Source: Yponomeuta sedellus (taxonomy: Eukaryota > Arthropoda > Insecta > Lepidoptera > Yponomeutidae). From it: a stretch of 64,000 nt of DNA. The notes beneath the pieces were generated by a model. The model searched no databases. It was not told the DNA's origin and worked only from the letters and a program-made list of their open reading frames with translations. The position numbers and the translations under genes were made by a program. Shown here piece by piece: positions 50,040 through 60,520 of this stretch. The stretch is taken from positions 9,816,357 through 9,880,356 of the forward strand of contig OW203747.1 of NCBI GenBank assembly GCA_934045075.1, given 5' to 3'. How positions within the stretch are numbered: position 1 is the first letter of the stretch; each line of letters begins with the position of its first letter.

Positions 50040-50310
50040 CTCGGTGCAGACGGAAAATAAGCCTGAAGGGTTTTTTTTAAGTAGGACAGGTTACACTTGA
50101 CCCTAGTCATGCCTGATGGTAAGCGAAGACGGGGTCAACAATGTTACGTGCTTACCTGTTAAATGCCGGTTAAATCTACTTTTAAAGACACCCAGGTTAT
50201 ATGTCTCCGGAAAGACAGACGATGGCAGCATGTTCCACAACTTCGCTGTTCTTATTATAAAAGAATTCGCGAATCGCTTGGTGAGGATTTGCGGAATTTT
50301 CAAGTTCAAG
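50040..50310 (-). pseudogene. LINE ORF2 extreme carboxyl end
   Basis: Minus-strand frame ending at 50103: KRFANSFIIRTAKLWNMLPS, SVFPETYNLGVFKSRFNRHL, TGKHVTLL. The RTAKLWNxLPxxVFP and FKSRVNRHL pattern is the carboxyl tail of Jockey-type ORF2. A short 3' UTR with a T-rich stretch runs to 50040. The 5' truncation lies near 50310. Confidence 0.75.
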
Positions 50311-50518
50311 TTCAATCGTTTATTGCGTTTTATTGAGTTTTATTGCGTTTAATCGTTTATTTTCACATGGAGTTTTTAATTTTTTTTTTAAAGAAGCAAG
50401 ACTGAAGGTTTTGTCTGACGAACTTTTCATCGAAGACTGTATTAAGTTACACTAGCTCTGTCTGCGTCTTCTCTTATGATTTTCATTCGACTTCTTGTTG
50501 ATTTAAGAAAAAAATAAT

Positions 50519-50607
50519 GTGCTCATTATGTCAGAGGTCTTACGGGCGGCTTGATAACTTCTGACAGTAAGGCCCGCCACTGTCTTACATTCCTCCACCA
50601 ACCTTCT
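50519..50607 (+). mobile_element. 5S-SINE internal fragment
   Basis: TCAGAGGTCTTACGGGCGGC to CATTCCTCCACCAACC. Both ends of the element are missing. Confidence 0.7.
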
Positions 50608-50639
50608 ACTATAGGTATTGTAGAAGGATAGTTATATAT

Positions 50640-50710
50640 TAAACTGGTCAAACCGCGATTATTTATTAGGTAAAACGTAAGTACCTTATTTCCTCACGTA
50701 TAATTCTTTA
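50640..50710 (+). mobile_element. MITE-L end
   Basis: AAACTGGTCAAACCGCGATTA, TTATTAGGTAAAACGTAAGT and CCTTATTTCCTCACG. Confidence 0.6.
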
Positions 50711-51659
50711 TTCGCAACTAGTTGCCGGCAAAGAATAAAAACTCCATTTTCACAACCGGTTGCGAAATTTAGTTGCCATGACGGCCGAAAGGGTACGAGT
50801 ATCGTGAATCATTAAGATATACTTTTGTAGAAGGATATCTTGGAGTCGGTGCCAAGTTCCAGACCAGCACCAGACTCGAAGATATCCTTCAACAATACCT
50901 AGATATTACGAACTTTAAATTTATAGGTCATAGTCGTTTAAATTATTTCTGCGTTTTTAGTGCCTTATATTGTACAGAAGTCGGTTATTTTTCATTTTAT
51001 TACCTAAACATTTTTGTACTACCTGCTAACTTGCATACAGCCTGTTAGCTTTTAGAATATAACTCGGGCTCTAGGCTTCGGTTTCAGCTGAAAGTACACG
51101 AGTGTAATACTACTATTACACTCGCGTACTTTCAGCGAAAACCGAACACCACACGAGTGTAACACGCTATTCCCTAAGATACAGGTTTTGCCTAGTTTAG
51201 GGGATAGAAGACCGACACTGTGTTTGAACCTCAGAACACAATGTTGTACAGCCTCTGTCTATTTTAAGTGTGTGCGTACCTATACTTTAGTCACTGTCTC
51301 TGTCATTTGATTGTATTTGTGTTTTTGCTATACTTAAATTTGTGTCATATTTATGAAATTAATGTCATATTTAGTTTCGACTTCGAAATTAACAAATTAG
51401 TACATACTATTAGTGCTATTAGTACCGATGCTACTATTTGCTCTTTGGAAAATAAACCTAGCATAATTTTAATTTAAGAAACTTTTTCTGGAACAAATAA
51501 ATTATATTCTATTCTATAAGAAGTCGAGGGCTTACGATACGGATTTCCTAGAGCTGTATCTTATTTCCCGTAGTCTGCAATAAATTTTGTTTTCATTTTT
51601 AATGAACCTTTTTTATTTCTGCTAAAAATTACTGTATCGTCGGCCCACTAGTTTGAAAA
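50711..51659. other. Spacer with inverted repeats
   Basis: Near-perfect palindrome at 51079-51109/51115-51144 (CGGTTTCAGCTGAAAGTAC against GTACTTTCAGCGAAAACCG). Looser inverted repeats occur at 50600-50635 and 50825-50890 (GAAGGATATCTTGGAG and CGAAGATATCCTTC). No coding content recognised. The 69-residue frame at 51268 has no motif. Confidence 0.55.
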
Positions 51660-51865
51660 AATGTCTGTAAGTGATGCAATTTGCTTAAGCCAGATGTCGC
51701 TGCCTGTACGTAATACAGAGAATAGTGTAAAGAGGTTCGAAATTTCACTGATGCCGGTGAGTCGCCCATTGGCTCAATTGGTAGAGCGCTGGCACGGATA
51801 GCCAGAGGTTGCGGGTTCGAATCCCGGCATGGGTGAAATTTTTAGCCTCTAAATAGGTTTCTAAA
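51660..51865 (+). mobile_element. SINE-C, plus strand, reference copy
   Basis: Upstream AGCCAGATGTCGCTGCC and GTACGTAATACAGAGAATAG, then the head: CGCCCAT acceptor, GCTCAATTGGTAGAGC D arm, CTGGCACGGATAGCCAG anticodon arm, GCGGGTTCGAATCCCGG T arm and ATGGGTG. The anticodon loop has C at the position that is T in real tRNAs, and the T stem has an extra base. The cloverleaf is close, but this is not a decoding tRNA. It ends CTCTAAATAGGTTTCTAAAA. Confidence 0.85.
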
Positions 51866-53004
51866 AATGTATTATAAAACAAGTTATAATTTTTTTTCTA
51901 TTTGTGGCGCTCGTTAGCACCCCCCAGCGCGTTCATAAGTCGTGGCATGCGCGCACGCAAACATGCATCAACAAACACACTGACAATAATATTGTTATTA
52001 GTAGACATAATGGTATTTACAAGGCTGGCCACACACATGGGCGATTAACTGTTCATTATTTTAATCCCTTATCTGCGAGGTAAATCAATCAAACTGGGAA
52101 GAAAACAAGTTCCTCGAGTTGTGAGATGGTTTGATGACTTCGTAGATCGAAGATACTTAAAGTAGGCCTTATGACTATGGGAATAAGTGCGAGTATCAAG
52201 CGTAGTCGGTAGTATCCTGATGGCTGACTGTACTTTAATAGTTACGGTAGATTCATGTCGTTTGCAGCAAAATGATAATATTCTGTTACAAAGTTGAGCC
52301 CTGCGAACCAATTCTCACTTTTTTTTTGATTGATGAATAATTTATTTACATAAGACACACACACGCATGCAAAGTGAAGCCATAAAAATCTGGTTACAAG
52401 TCACAGCACGAAGAAATAATAAACAAACAAAACAGTAGCATTGGTATATGAAAAGCGAAACACACAGACAACTAGCCATACACGGTACGGCAATGTAACC
52501 GGGCAATGTACTGGACTAAGAGTGACCAACGTAGGTGTGGCAAACGTAAAAGGGCTCCGACTCAGCATGTGCTGGAAGTTCGGAAAAAAAAAACTTCAGC
52601 GCTGATATTCTGCCGGTACCGCGTGTGCGCGGCGTGCAGCGCCAAGAGAGCTGAGGTGTTGTTGGAAAAAAACTTTCATCAGACCGGTTTAAATTGTGTT
52701 ATGCTGATATCAGTATCAGTAATTGTGTAATGAATCAGTACCTATAAGTTTTTTATATCTATGTAATTATATTAGATATTAGAAGTGGATTGTATATATG
52801 CGTGAAAAATGTCCATATAGAATAATATTTACACTTAATTAGCAAATAATTCGAATACTACTCTTAAGGCTTGTGACTTGAATTCTACATAAAAAGTCGA
52901 GCGACAGCCAAAATCTGTATTCTGAACGCAATGCTAGATTGAATTCGACTGAGAAAATAAAAGTTTAATGACTCTGTCGAGTAATCTTATATTATTTTTA
53001 TGCG
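51866..53004. other. Mostly unrecognised, one possible relic
   Basis: 51925-51965 contains an RTE-F scrap (GCGTTCATAAGTCGTGGCATG). A plus-strand frame at 52063-52160 reads IPYLRGKSIKLGRKQVPRVV then RWFDDFVDRRYLK and a stop. It has protein-like composition but I cannot assign it. A 74-residue frame at 52506 shows no motif. Confidence 0.4.
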
Positions 53005-53337
53005 CGAAGCGCTCGTGGCCTAGGCAAACCAAGTGATTGATTCCAATAGGGTGCAGGATAGGTGACAGTCCCTTGACTACCGCTAGTGGCGTTTTTCCGA
53101 GTGCTTCCGTATTTCGCAAGGCACGTTAAGCCGTTGGTGCCAGCTGTCATGTAATGGCAGTTGTTAAGCCATGTCAGAGGCCTTATGGGTGGCTTGATAA
53201 CTTCTGACAGTAAGACCCGCCACTGCCTTACAATCCTCCACCAACCCGGTTTTGGCCCCCGTGGTGGAGTATGACCTAACCTGGGATGCAGGAAGAGACC
53301 CGTGCCGCAGCAGTGGGGACGTTCAAGGGTTGATATC
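53005..53337 (+). mobile_element. 5S-SINE with promoter deletion
   Basis: Complete ends (GAAGCGCTCGTGGCCTAGGC and GTTCAAGGGTTGATATCG). The roughly 30 bases with CACTTGGTTAAGCAACAACA are deleted, joining GATTCCAATA to GGGTGCAGGATAGGTGAC, so transcription competence is doubtful. Confidence 0.85.
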
Positions 53338-53490
53338 GAATTTTTATGCGACAAATTTCTATTCGGATATTCGTCTATGCTTTCAATCAATCAATAATTT
53401 CAATTTCGTCAATTCGCATGGCTAGAATTGGCTCCCAGGCCATTATCTAGATAAGTTTGTTGATTTTTTATATACATAAGTACATAATAT

Positions 53491-53742
53491 TCATCGTCAG
53501 GCTATACTAGTCCACTGCTGGACATAGCCCTCCCCTAAAGAGCGCCACGTTGTGCTATCATAGGGGGAAATGCCCATAATCCCCTCGCTGGGCATGCGGG
53601 TTGGGGATCGCAGTTCGGTGGAATTGTACTGCAGGGGGCGCTGCTGCCCAACCCCCGGTTTGTGTCCCTTAGTCGCCTTTTACGACACCCGCGGGAAGAG
53701 TTTGGGTTGGTGCTATTCTCTAGGCCGACACCACACAGCAGT
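53491..53742 (-). mobile_element. SINE-H copy
   Basis: CATCGTCAGGCTATACTAGTC at left, GGGGGAAATGCCCATAATCC, GTCGCCTTTTACGACACCCG and CTAGGCCGACACCACACAGC at right. Confidence 0.85.
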
Positions 53743-53767
53743 CCAGTACATAATCATCCTATATAAA

Positions 53768-53975
53768 TGTGACGACCTCTGTGGCACAGCGGTAGCGCAT
53801 CTGCCTACCACGCAAGAGGTTCCGAGATCGAACCCCGGCTGGAGAGAAAAAAAAACTCCAGGTCTTGGATGTTTACATGTTTGTGATGTCGTTGTTTCTG
53901 GTTCCCACGACACAGGGTATCCTAGTGTGGGGCCAGGAGCAATGTATGTGCTTGTGTGTAAATGTTATGTTATGT
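53768..53975 (+). mobile_element. SINE-E, near full length
   Basis: GTGACGACCTCTGTGGCACAG, CGGTAGCGCATCTGCC, GATCGAACCCCGGCTGG, an A run, GGTCTTGGATGTTTACATG and a tail GTAAATGTTATGTTATG. Confidence 0.85.
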
Positions 53976-54735
53976 TAAACAGAGTCATACGTCCATTACA
54001 CGCCTGCACTAAGAATTGCACCGTATTATAAAACAAATTGCGATTTTTGAGAAAGAAAGATTTTTTTTTATTTGACGACATCATTACAAAATGCGCACAA
54101 TTATAAAAACAAAAAATTCATGTAATGAAAGAAAGCATAAAAAACAGGTAAAAATAAATAAACTGTACAACACAAAAACAATAATAAAATGCATAGGTTT
54201 TAAGTATTGAGCCCCCAAAATGGGCCCGACTAAGCAAAATGTTGCAACGCCGATTTTCAGTCGGGTCCAAACTTTCATTCCATTGCTTGCTCTAGTTAGC
54301 ACCGAGTAGCGCCTAGAAACCAGCCGTTACCATAAAAATTGTATCCCAAAGTACAACTTAAATTCCGTAAAATACCTCTATATCTATCTATAATCAGCCC
54401 ACATCAACAAAACACCTCTATATAACTTGGAAAACTCTGTGTTCAAAAGGCATAATTCAAAAAAAGGCACGTCCGATCCTCACTTCAATCCGGACAGAGG
54501 GTTAAAAACGTGCTAGGAATTCGGAAATTAAGTTTCTGTCTAGCCTTAAAACTACAGGCTTCTCAGGGAGGAAAAGTTCAAAGTTGGGGAAGAGCAAATT
54601 CACGAAGAAAACTCCTGCTTGTATTACTAAAGCTAGACTAGGAATCTTACCTGAACAACTTTTTTGAGTATAGTATTTTTTGTGGACTTGTATTCTGTGT
54701 CTGCCCGCTGATCAATAAACAAGATTAAAAAAAAA
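53976..54735. other. No recognised feature
   Basis: AT-rich. The 72-residue minus-strand frame at 54084-54302 is hydrophobic and rich in Phe/Leu because of AT bias; no gene is called. Confidence 0.4.
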
Positions 54736-54859
54736 TCCCACAGTCTTACAATCCTTCACCAACCCGGACTTGGCCCCCGTGGTAGAGTATGACCTAATCT
54801 TCCTGCGATGCAGGAAATGACCCGTGACCCAGCAGTGGGGACACACAAAGGGTTGATAC
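54736..54859 (+). mobile_element. 5S-SINE 3' fragment
   Basis: CACAGTCTTACAATCCTTCAC to GGGGACACACAAAGGGTTG. Confidence 0.8.
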
Positions 54860-55494
54860 CATTGCGTGTCAGCCCAAACAAAAAGCCTTTTGTCAATTTT
54901 CTTCAACATTTTTCGAAGTAAAATTTTCGTTAGCGTTACTTAATTAACTCACAGCTAGAATGAAAAATAAAATAATTTGACCGTATTCTACTAATGCTTA
55001 ATGTGGTTTTCGTGTTTTTTTTACAAAAGAGAATGGGCAATAATGTATGGAGCTTGGTCCAAGGAGCTTCATGATTAAAACATATGCCAAAGTAAGGGTC
55101 CATATGCTTACTTCAAAGTGACAGAAGGGCATCAACATTGGTCCAGGGGATTTGAGAAAAAAATACTTTTTTTTTTATCACGAAATGTAAACTAAGTAAC
55201 TAGGTTACTAGGCTCTGCTCCAAGGTATCATAATCATTTTTAGCCGACCGCTGCCAACTGTTGGTATTAGCCTATTTCCCCAAATGAATTTCAAATTTCG
55301 TAGTTCTAAGTCAACGACGGTACTTCCTGTTGACTTATATTACAAATACAGGAAAAATCTGAAACTATACATTTGTAATGAAATCGAAAATTGTCTTCGA
55401 AGTTCGGCAAAAGATAAGAAAAAACGGAAGACTTGATTCTTTTAAACCCTTTAAAATATGCAAGTACCTACCTACTAATTTGTACGGAACCATC
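54860..55494. other. No recognised feature
   Basis: AT-rich spacer without matches. Confidence 0.45.
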
Positions 55495-55690
55495 CTTCAA
55501 ATTCAAATCCATTTATTTCAACGTAAAGAATTTACATTCTGTTTGCTGAATGTCAATGTACAATGTAAAATGTAAGCCGCTGCCTTCGGGCCGTATTGTA
55601 GTGGAGAAAAAGGCAGCGAAAAAAAAACTCCACTATGACCATCTTTTCTCAAAATAATCATCTTAAACCAAATACATCAGTTGCCATACG
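55495..55690 (-). mobile_element. LINE-K 3'-end fragment
   Basis: ATTCAAATCCATTTATTTCAA, CGTAAAGAATTTACATTCTG and GCCTTCGGGCCGTATTGTAG. Parallel to 40515. Confidence 0.7.
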
Positions 55691-55995
55691 TAAACCTAAT
55701 ATGATTTCATGATTGCCATTAACAACCCTAATGGCCAAAGCATTTGTCAAATGTCTCACAATAGTAGGGGAAAACATAAGTATCCGGTTTTTTAAAGGTG
55801 GCAACACTAATTGCAACCGGCCTGGGTGGTATGAATAACAAGCGGTATTCCACTAAACTGTAACGACCGTTCGTACAATAAACACCAATTAACCCAACAC
55901 AAGTCATGTAGTGTTTGGCAGAGCAATGTTGAAATAGAACGCGTGGGCCTAATTAGACCCGTTTGGGTTTTTGCCATCACGTGGGCTTCGTGCGG
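55691..55995. other. No recognised feature
   Basis: TAATTAGACCCGTTTGGG near 55949 resembles a MITE-L end. Nothing else recognised. Confidence 0.4.
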
Positions 55996-56335
55996 ATCTC
56001 TATAATGCGGTTGGTGCAGTCAGTGGCACATCTCTATAATGCAGTCGGTGTAGTCCGTAGCACATGTCTATAATGCAGTCGTAGTTGTCCGTAGCACATC
56101 TCTATAATGCAGTCGGTGTAGTCCGTAGCACATGTCTATAATGCAGTCGGTGTTGTACGTAGCACATCTCTATAATGCAGTTGGTGTAGTCCGTAGCACA
56201 TCTCTATAATGCAGTCGGTGTAGTCCGTAGCACATCTCTATAATGCATTCGGTGCAGAAGTACATCTCTGTAATACAGTCGGTGGCACATCTTAAAATGC
56301 AGTCGGTGCAGTCGGTAGCACAGCTCTATATCATG
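55996..56335 (+). repeat. Minisatellite, about ten units of 33-37 bp
   Basis: Unit: TCTATAATGCAGTCGGTGTA followed by GTCCGTAGCACATC. Units alternate CACATCTC and CACATGTC and degrade toward the right end (CTGTAATACAG, CTTAAAATGC). A 72-residue open frame starting inside it is incidental. Confidence 0.9.
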
Positions 56336-57017
56336 CATGCACTATATTCAGTAGCGTTTAGGGCGGCTTTGCAACTAAAATGTAAAGGTGCATCTGCTGT
56401 CCTACGCGTTAATGTTAACAGTCATTTAGCCAAACTGAATGAAACGAAATGTAATATTTAACACAAACACATAAAATATCTGTGCGTGGAGATTAAGTCC
56501 ATATCCTCTAAAAGCTATTCCTCTTTCTGAGAGAAAGCCTACTCTCAGAAAGAGAGAGAGAGAGAGATTAGGTCGTTACTGTGAACACGTGACAGTGAAC
56601 ACGTGAATACCTCTGTGAACACGTGAATCACTTTTATCACCGTTACAGTGAACACGTGAATACATCAGAAGCTCGGATTTCTTCATGTGGTTTTTATTCA
56701 TCGTTGTACTGCAGCCAACAATATCCCACGGTTCGGCATAGGTCTTCTCTCAGAAAGAGAGAGTATGATCTAATTCACCATCCGTGCCTACCACGGATTG
56801 GAAATTTTAGGCGCTGGGGCAAGTAAACACCTCAGGAACCCGGGTTTTCTGACGAAGTTTTCCTTCAATGTTAGCAAAATCAAATATGTAGTTAAGTATT
56901 TCACACCCTGCGACGCCAACGCCTCACTTGGCCACTCGTAATTGTGTATTTGGCAAATATTAACCGTCCATTGCCGGGTTTGTAATGATTCTGCACTGCT
57001 TTTATAAAACCTGCAAT
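56336..57017. other. Spacer with SINE-G hairpin scraps
   Basis: CTCTTTCTGAGAGAAAGCC and CTCTCAGAAAGAGAGAGAG at 56520-56568 form a hairpin. 56745-56850 reads as SINE-G on the minus strand (AGGTCTTCTCTCAGAAAGAG, ACCACGGATTGG, GAAGTTTTCCTTC). 56580-56660 has a triple GTGAACACGTGAA motif. Confidence 0.55.
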
Positions 57018-57028
57018 GTATTTATTAT

Positions 57029-57402
57029 GTTCGTTATCAACCCTTGTATGTCCCCACTGCTGGGGTACGGGTCTCTTCCTACAGTGCAGGAAGGTTAGGC
57101 CATACTCCACCACGGGGGCCAAGTCCGGGTTGGTGGAGGTTTGTAAGACAGTGGCGGGCCTTACTGTCAGTAGTTATCAAGCCGCCCATAAGGCCTCTGA
57201 CATGGCTTAACGACTGCCATTACATGACAGCCGGCACCAACGGCTTGACGTGCCTTGCGAAGCACGGAAGCGCTCGGAAAAATGCCACTAGCGGTAGTCA
57301 CGGGACGCTCACCCATCCTGTACCAGACCGCGCCTGTTATTGCTTAACCAAGTGATTGATTCCAATCACTCGGTTCGCCTAGGCCACGAGCGCTTCTATA
57401 TA
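57029..57402 (-). mobile_element. 5S-SINE, full length with target duplication
   Basis: GTATTTATTAT at 57018-57028 and 57403-57413. All blocks are present: CAACCCTTGTATGTCCCCAC, GACATGGCTTAACGACTGCC, ATTGCTTAACCAAGTGATTG and GGCCACGAGCGCTTC. It is the best complete copy together with 2508. Confidence 0.9.
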
Positions 57403-57423
57403 GTATTTATTATAAGATTTAAC

Positions 57424-57555
57424 ATAACATAACCTCACGCTTGTATCCCAGAGAGTTAGGTAGAGACCACGGACTGCCACTTGCCATGATCCTGACAGAT
57501 CACCTTCGCTGCAACAGCGTTCATTAGTCGTTGCACGCAAATACGCCGATGGAGA
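57424..57555 (-). mobile_element. RTE-F 3' end
   Basis: ATAACCTCACGCTTGTATCCC, CCACTTGCCATGATCCTGAC and CGTTCATTAGTCGTTGCACG, ending at CGCCGATGG. Confidence 0.75.
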
Positions 57556-57969
57556 AATAATATTTGGCAAGTAAAGGGTCTGACTCTACTAGTTCACGTC
57601 GCGACAAAAGATCTATAAATACAAACGTGGCGGTGCAATTGGACTGGTACATTATAAATATTTATTTTCTCGTTTTGCCGCTTTCGCTGGGTTAGTATTC
57701 GCTTCTGTAACCAGCACATTATAATCCAGTCGGGGCCTGAGAAAATATTAAAACAATGTCGTCCGCAGAATCTTTGGGGTACTTAAGAGAAGCTCGCTAT
57801 ACATTTTAGTTGCAACGTCGCCCCTAACGAAACTGAGTAAAGTGGTCGCTTTTTTAAAGTAGAACTTTCGGAAGCTCTTTTATATTTTATTAGAGTAAAC
57901 AAACAGTTGTACAGTCTGTTAGCTTATAGAATATACCTCGGCACTTAATTTCGAAATCGAAATACAAGA
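57556..57969. other. No recognised feature
   Basis: Unique-looking sequence without a motif or family match. Confidence 0.45.
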
Positions 57970-58220
57970 TACATCCTTTGTATGTCCCCACTGTTGGGGC
58001 ACGGGTCTCTACCTGCCTCGCAGGAATGTTAACGGGGGTCAAGTCAAGGTGGCTGGAGGATTTAATACAGTGGCGGCCCTTACTGTCAGAAGTTAGGCCT
58101 CTGACATGGCTTAACGACTGCCAACGCGCGACAGCCTCCACCAAGGATTTAATATGTCTTGCGAAGCACAAAAGCGCACAAAAAGATAGTGCCATTAGCG
58201 GTAATCACGGGACGGTCACT
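57970..58220 (-). mobile_element. 5S-SINE, deleted copy
   Basis: TTTGTATGTCCCCACTGTTGG to AGCGGTAATCACGGGACGG. Several internal deletions (after AATGTTAACGGGGG and AGAAGTTAGGCC). The promoter end is missing. Confidence 0.75.
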
Positions 58221-58585
58221 TATTAAAATAGGTACATTTATTAATATAGGTACACACACTGAGAACATTTGTGTGAGTAACCTCGAACATTATCACAGAA
58301 TTTACACAAAGCCACCCCCGCAAGCACGATTGCACCACACAGAAACAAGTCAATCAAACGGCCCATAATTCAAAAGCGCAGAAAGCCCCAATCACAGAAA
58401 TTCAAATCCGTAAAATATTGCACCCCATCCATCCTTGTCAATCCAACCTGCATAATAACTTGGCAACAGCAGCAGCGTCTGAGAATTCAAACAGACACTG
58501 TGACCTACTTCCTTCTTGTGTCTGCTAAATTACTCGCATATGAAGGCCCTCCGCACACTGCGAGCTAAGATATTATAAGAAACTA
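58221..58585. other. No recognised feature
   Basis: Spacer with the palindrome-like TAAAATAGGTACATTTATTA repeated once at 58223 and 58243. Confidence 0.4.
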
Positions 58586-58640
58586 GCTGGTGCCCGCGAC
58601 TTCGTCTGCGCAGAATTAGAATTTCGAGTAGCGTGGTGTA
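58586..58640 (-). mobile_element. Helitron 3'-end-like fragment
   Basis: AACTAGCTGGTGCCCGCGAC and TTCGTCTGCGCAGAATTAG. In reverse this is a GC-rich hairpin followed by CTAG, as in Helitron ends common in Lepidoptera (from memory). Only the end is present. Confidence 0.5.
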
Positions 58641-58689
58641 GAAGTTTTAGTTAGTTAGACCTGAAATTTCCGCACTTAGCCTCGTAATT

Positions 58690-58925
58690 GGGCCATTGTA
58701 CGTAGCAAGCGCTGAGGTACGCTAACACCTCAGACACAAGGAATTCCTTATGATGTTTTCCTTCACCGTCAGCGAGTAGTATTGCTACTATAATTTCACA
58801 AATGTACATAACTTAGAAAACAAAAGTCATTGGTATATGCCGGGGTTCGAACCCACGACCTCCCGTTTGAGAAGCCGGCGTTCTACACCGCTCCGCTACC
58901 ACCGGTCTCTCGTGGTGTAGAAAAG
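58690..58925 (-). mobile_element. SINE-G with tRNA-like head
   Basis: Minus strand, head at 58848-58918: GGTGGTAGCGGAGCGGTGTA, CGCCGGCTTCTCAAACGGG and GGTCGTGGGTTCGAACCCCG. The linker ATGTACATAACTTAGAAAAC and the body CTCGCTGACGGTGAAGGAAA follow. This copy links the isolated heads (190, 32595) with the isolated bodies (495, 17277). The 3' CTGCAGTGGGAC end is missing. Confidence 0.7.
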
Positions 58926-58935
58926 AACTAACTTT

Positions 58936-59135
58936 ATGAGTATGACATTAAATTTATTCGACCAGATAGGGTATGTATTAGCAAAAGGAAAGATAAAAAG
59001 CACCCGGAACCGGCGTGCGTGCATGCAAAGACTTATGAACGTTGATGAAGCGAAGGTGATCTGTCGGGATCGTGGCAGGTGGCAGTCCCTGGTCTCTGCC
59101 TACCCCTCTGGGATACAGGCGTGAGGTTATGTATG
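58936..59135 (+). pseudogene. RTE-F ORF2 carboxyl end
   Basis: One open frame with stop at 59122-59124: FDQIGYVLAKGKIKSTRNRR, ACMQRLMNVDEAKVICRDRG, RWQSLVSAYPSGIQA. This fixes the reading frame and stop of the RTE-F ends scattered through the window. After the stop come GGTTATGTATG and a short tail. 5' truncated by the adjacent SINE-G. The listed Met at 58936 is probably not native. Confidence 0.8.
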
Positions 59136-59875
59136 TAATTATTTTTTGGGTCGCATTTGAAAAATATCACACAATATCTTTATAATTTGTAGCCTTTGTG
59201 TTATTCTGATGTATTATCCAAATATCTATTATTTATTTATTGTATTTTAGGAAAACCATCGACTAATACAACAAAATGGAGGGTACATTGTACAATATAG
59301 TAGTAAAAAGTCATTTAAAGGTTCTCACTTATAGCAACATAAAAAATAACAGGTCCATGTGTTTACAACATCAAAACAAATAATTATATTAACCTACACT
59401 GCCGAATCTTAACATCAACTAAATATATAATAAGCAAATCAAAGCAACCAAGCCGATACAGTAGACAACTCGCCACCAAAGAAGTTCGCAGCAAACCTAC
59501 GCCTACCTGAAGAAACGCTGTCGTGAATGACATCGACACCAGTGTCCGGGTTATCGCTTAGACCGTTAAATGTGTTATCCAAAACAGTGGGCATCGTGCT
59601 ATCGAATCGCTCGCAGTGTGCCGCAACCCCCGCCCCGTATTTACTATTAGTAAGTTGAACGAGCTAAGTTGAAATGTGTTTCATACTCGTAATAATAATT
59701 CTGCTGCGTCATTGGTGCTCCATCAATCGCGGAGAAGCGACTCAATACGTAGAGAAAGAGGGTTTTTGTGTACTCTTGTCTCCACCCTCGCTGATTGCGA
59801 GGAGGTAGGGGAGGTAATCTTCAGCCAGCTTGGAACGGCTTAGGCGTTTTACGCATAACGTTACGACTTGCGCGT
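59136..59875. other. No recognised feature
   Basis: About 740 bp of AT-rich and unique-looking sequence. Confidence 0.4.
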
Positions 59876-59932
59876 GATGTCTTATATTGTATGAAGTATC
59901 ATGAATGTACACTTCATACAATATAAGACATC
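59876..59932. repeat. Perfect 22-bp palindrome
   Basis: GATGTCTTATATTGTATGAA plus GT at 59876-59897, mirrored at 59911-59932 around a 13-base loop. ACAATATAAGACCC repeats again at 59945-59957. Confidence 0.85.
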
Positions 59933-59953
59933 AGTATACAGTATACAATATAA

Positions 59954-60105
59954 GACCCTTGTACGTCCCCGCTGCTGGGGCGCGGGTCTCTTCCTGCATC
60001 GCAGGAAGGTTAGGCCGTACTCCACCACGGGTGCCAAGTCCAGGTTGGTGGAGAAGAAGATCGCACCTGACCGCGCCTGTTGTTGCGTAACTCATGTGAC
60101 TGATT
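59954..60105 (-). mobile_element. 5S-SINE with large internal deletion
   Basis: ACCCTTGTACGTCCCCGCTG to CCAGGTTGGTGGAG, then directly TCGCACCTGACCGCGCC and GTTGTTGCGTAACTCATG. About 200 internal bases are missing. Confidence 0.75.
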
Positions 60106-60106
60106 A

Positions 60107-60520
60107 TATTATTTTTTTAATGCACTAGCCCGCGCTAAGGACAATTTTAAAAACCTATTTAGAGGCTAAAAATTCCACCCATGCCGGGATTCGAACCCGC
60201 GACCTCTGGCTATCCGTGCCAGCGCTCTCCCAACTGAACTAATGGGCGACTTACCGGCATCAGTGAAATTTCGAACCTCTTTACAATACTCACTGTATCG
60301 TTCCGATGTAAAAACCTAACTTCAAAGTAGATACTTGGGGCTGCAAGTGATGCAAATTACTTCAGCCAGATGTTGCTGCCTGTACGTAATACAGAGAGTA
60401 TTGTAAAGAGGTTCGAAATTGCACTGATGCCGGTTAGTCGCCTATTAGCTCATTTGGGAGCGCTGGCACGTTTAGCCAGAGGTCGCGGGTTTGAGTTCCG
60501 GCATGGGACTCGAACCCGCA
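60107..60520. mobile_element. SINE-C inverted pair
   Basis: 60107-60300 is minus: tail ATGCACTAGCCCGCGCTAAG and full head. 60300-60520 is plus: TCGTTCCGATGTAAAAACC, AGATGTTGCTGCCTGTACGT, head GGTCGCGGGTTTGAG. The second unit ends in a further short mirror, GGCATGGGACTCGAACCCGC. Confidence 0.8.

Noticed and set aside
51750..51835. Functional tRNA genes for the tRNA-like heads of SINE-C, SINE-E and SINE-G
   Set aside because: Heads occur in many dispersed copies with attached SINE bodies. SINE-C lacks T before the anticodon and has a bulged T stem.
53713..53913. Frames such as PGFDLGTSCVVGRCATAVPQ at SINE-E copies
   Set aside because: Read antisense through the tRNA-like head of SINE-E; they recur with every copy and are not genes.
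54084..54302. Hydrophobic 72-residue minus-strand frame as a membrane protein
   Set aside because: Phe/Leu/Ile richness follows from T-rich sequence; no start context, homology or conservation visible.
56243..56461. 72-residue frame starting in the 35-bp minisatellite
   Set aside because: Half of it is minisatellite translation; the rest has no motif.
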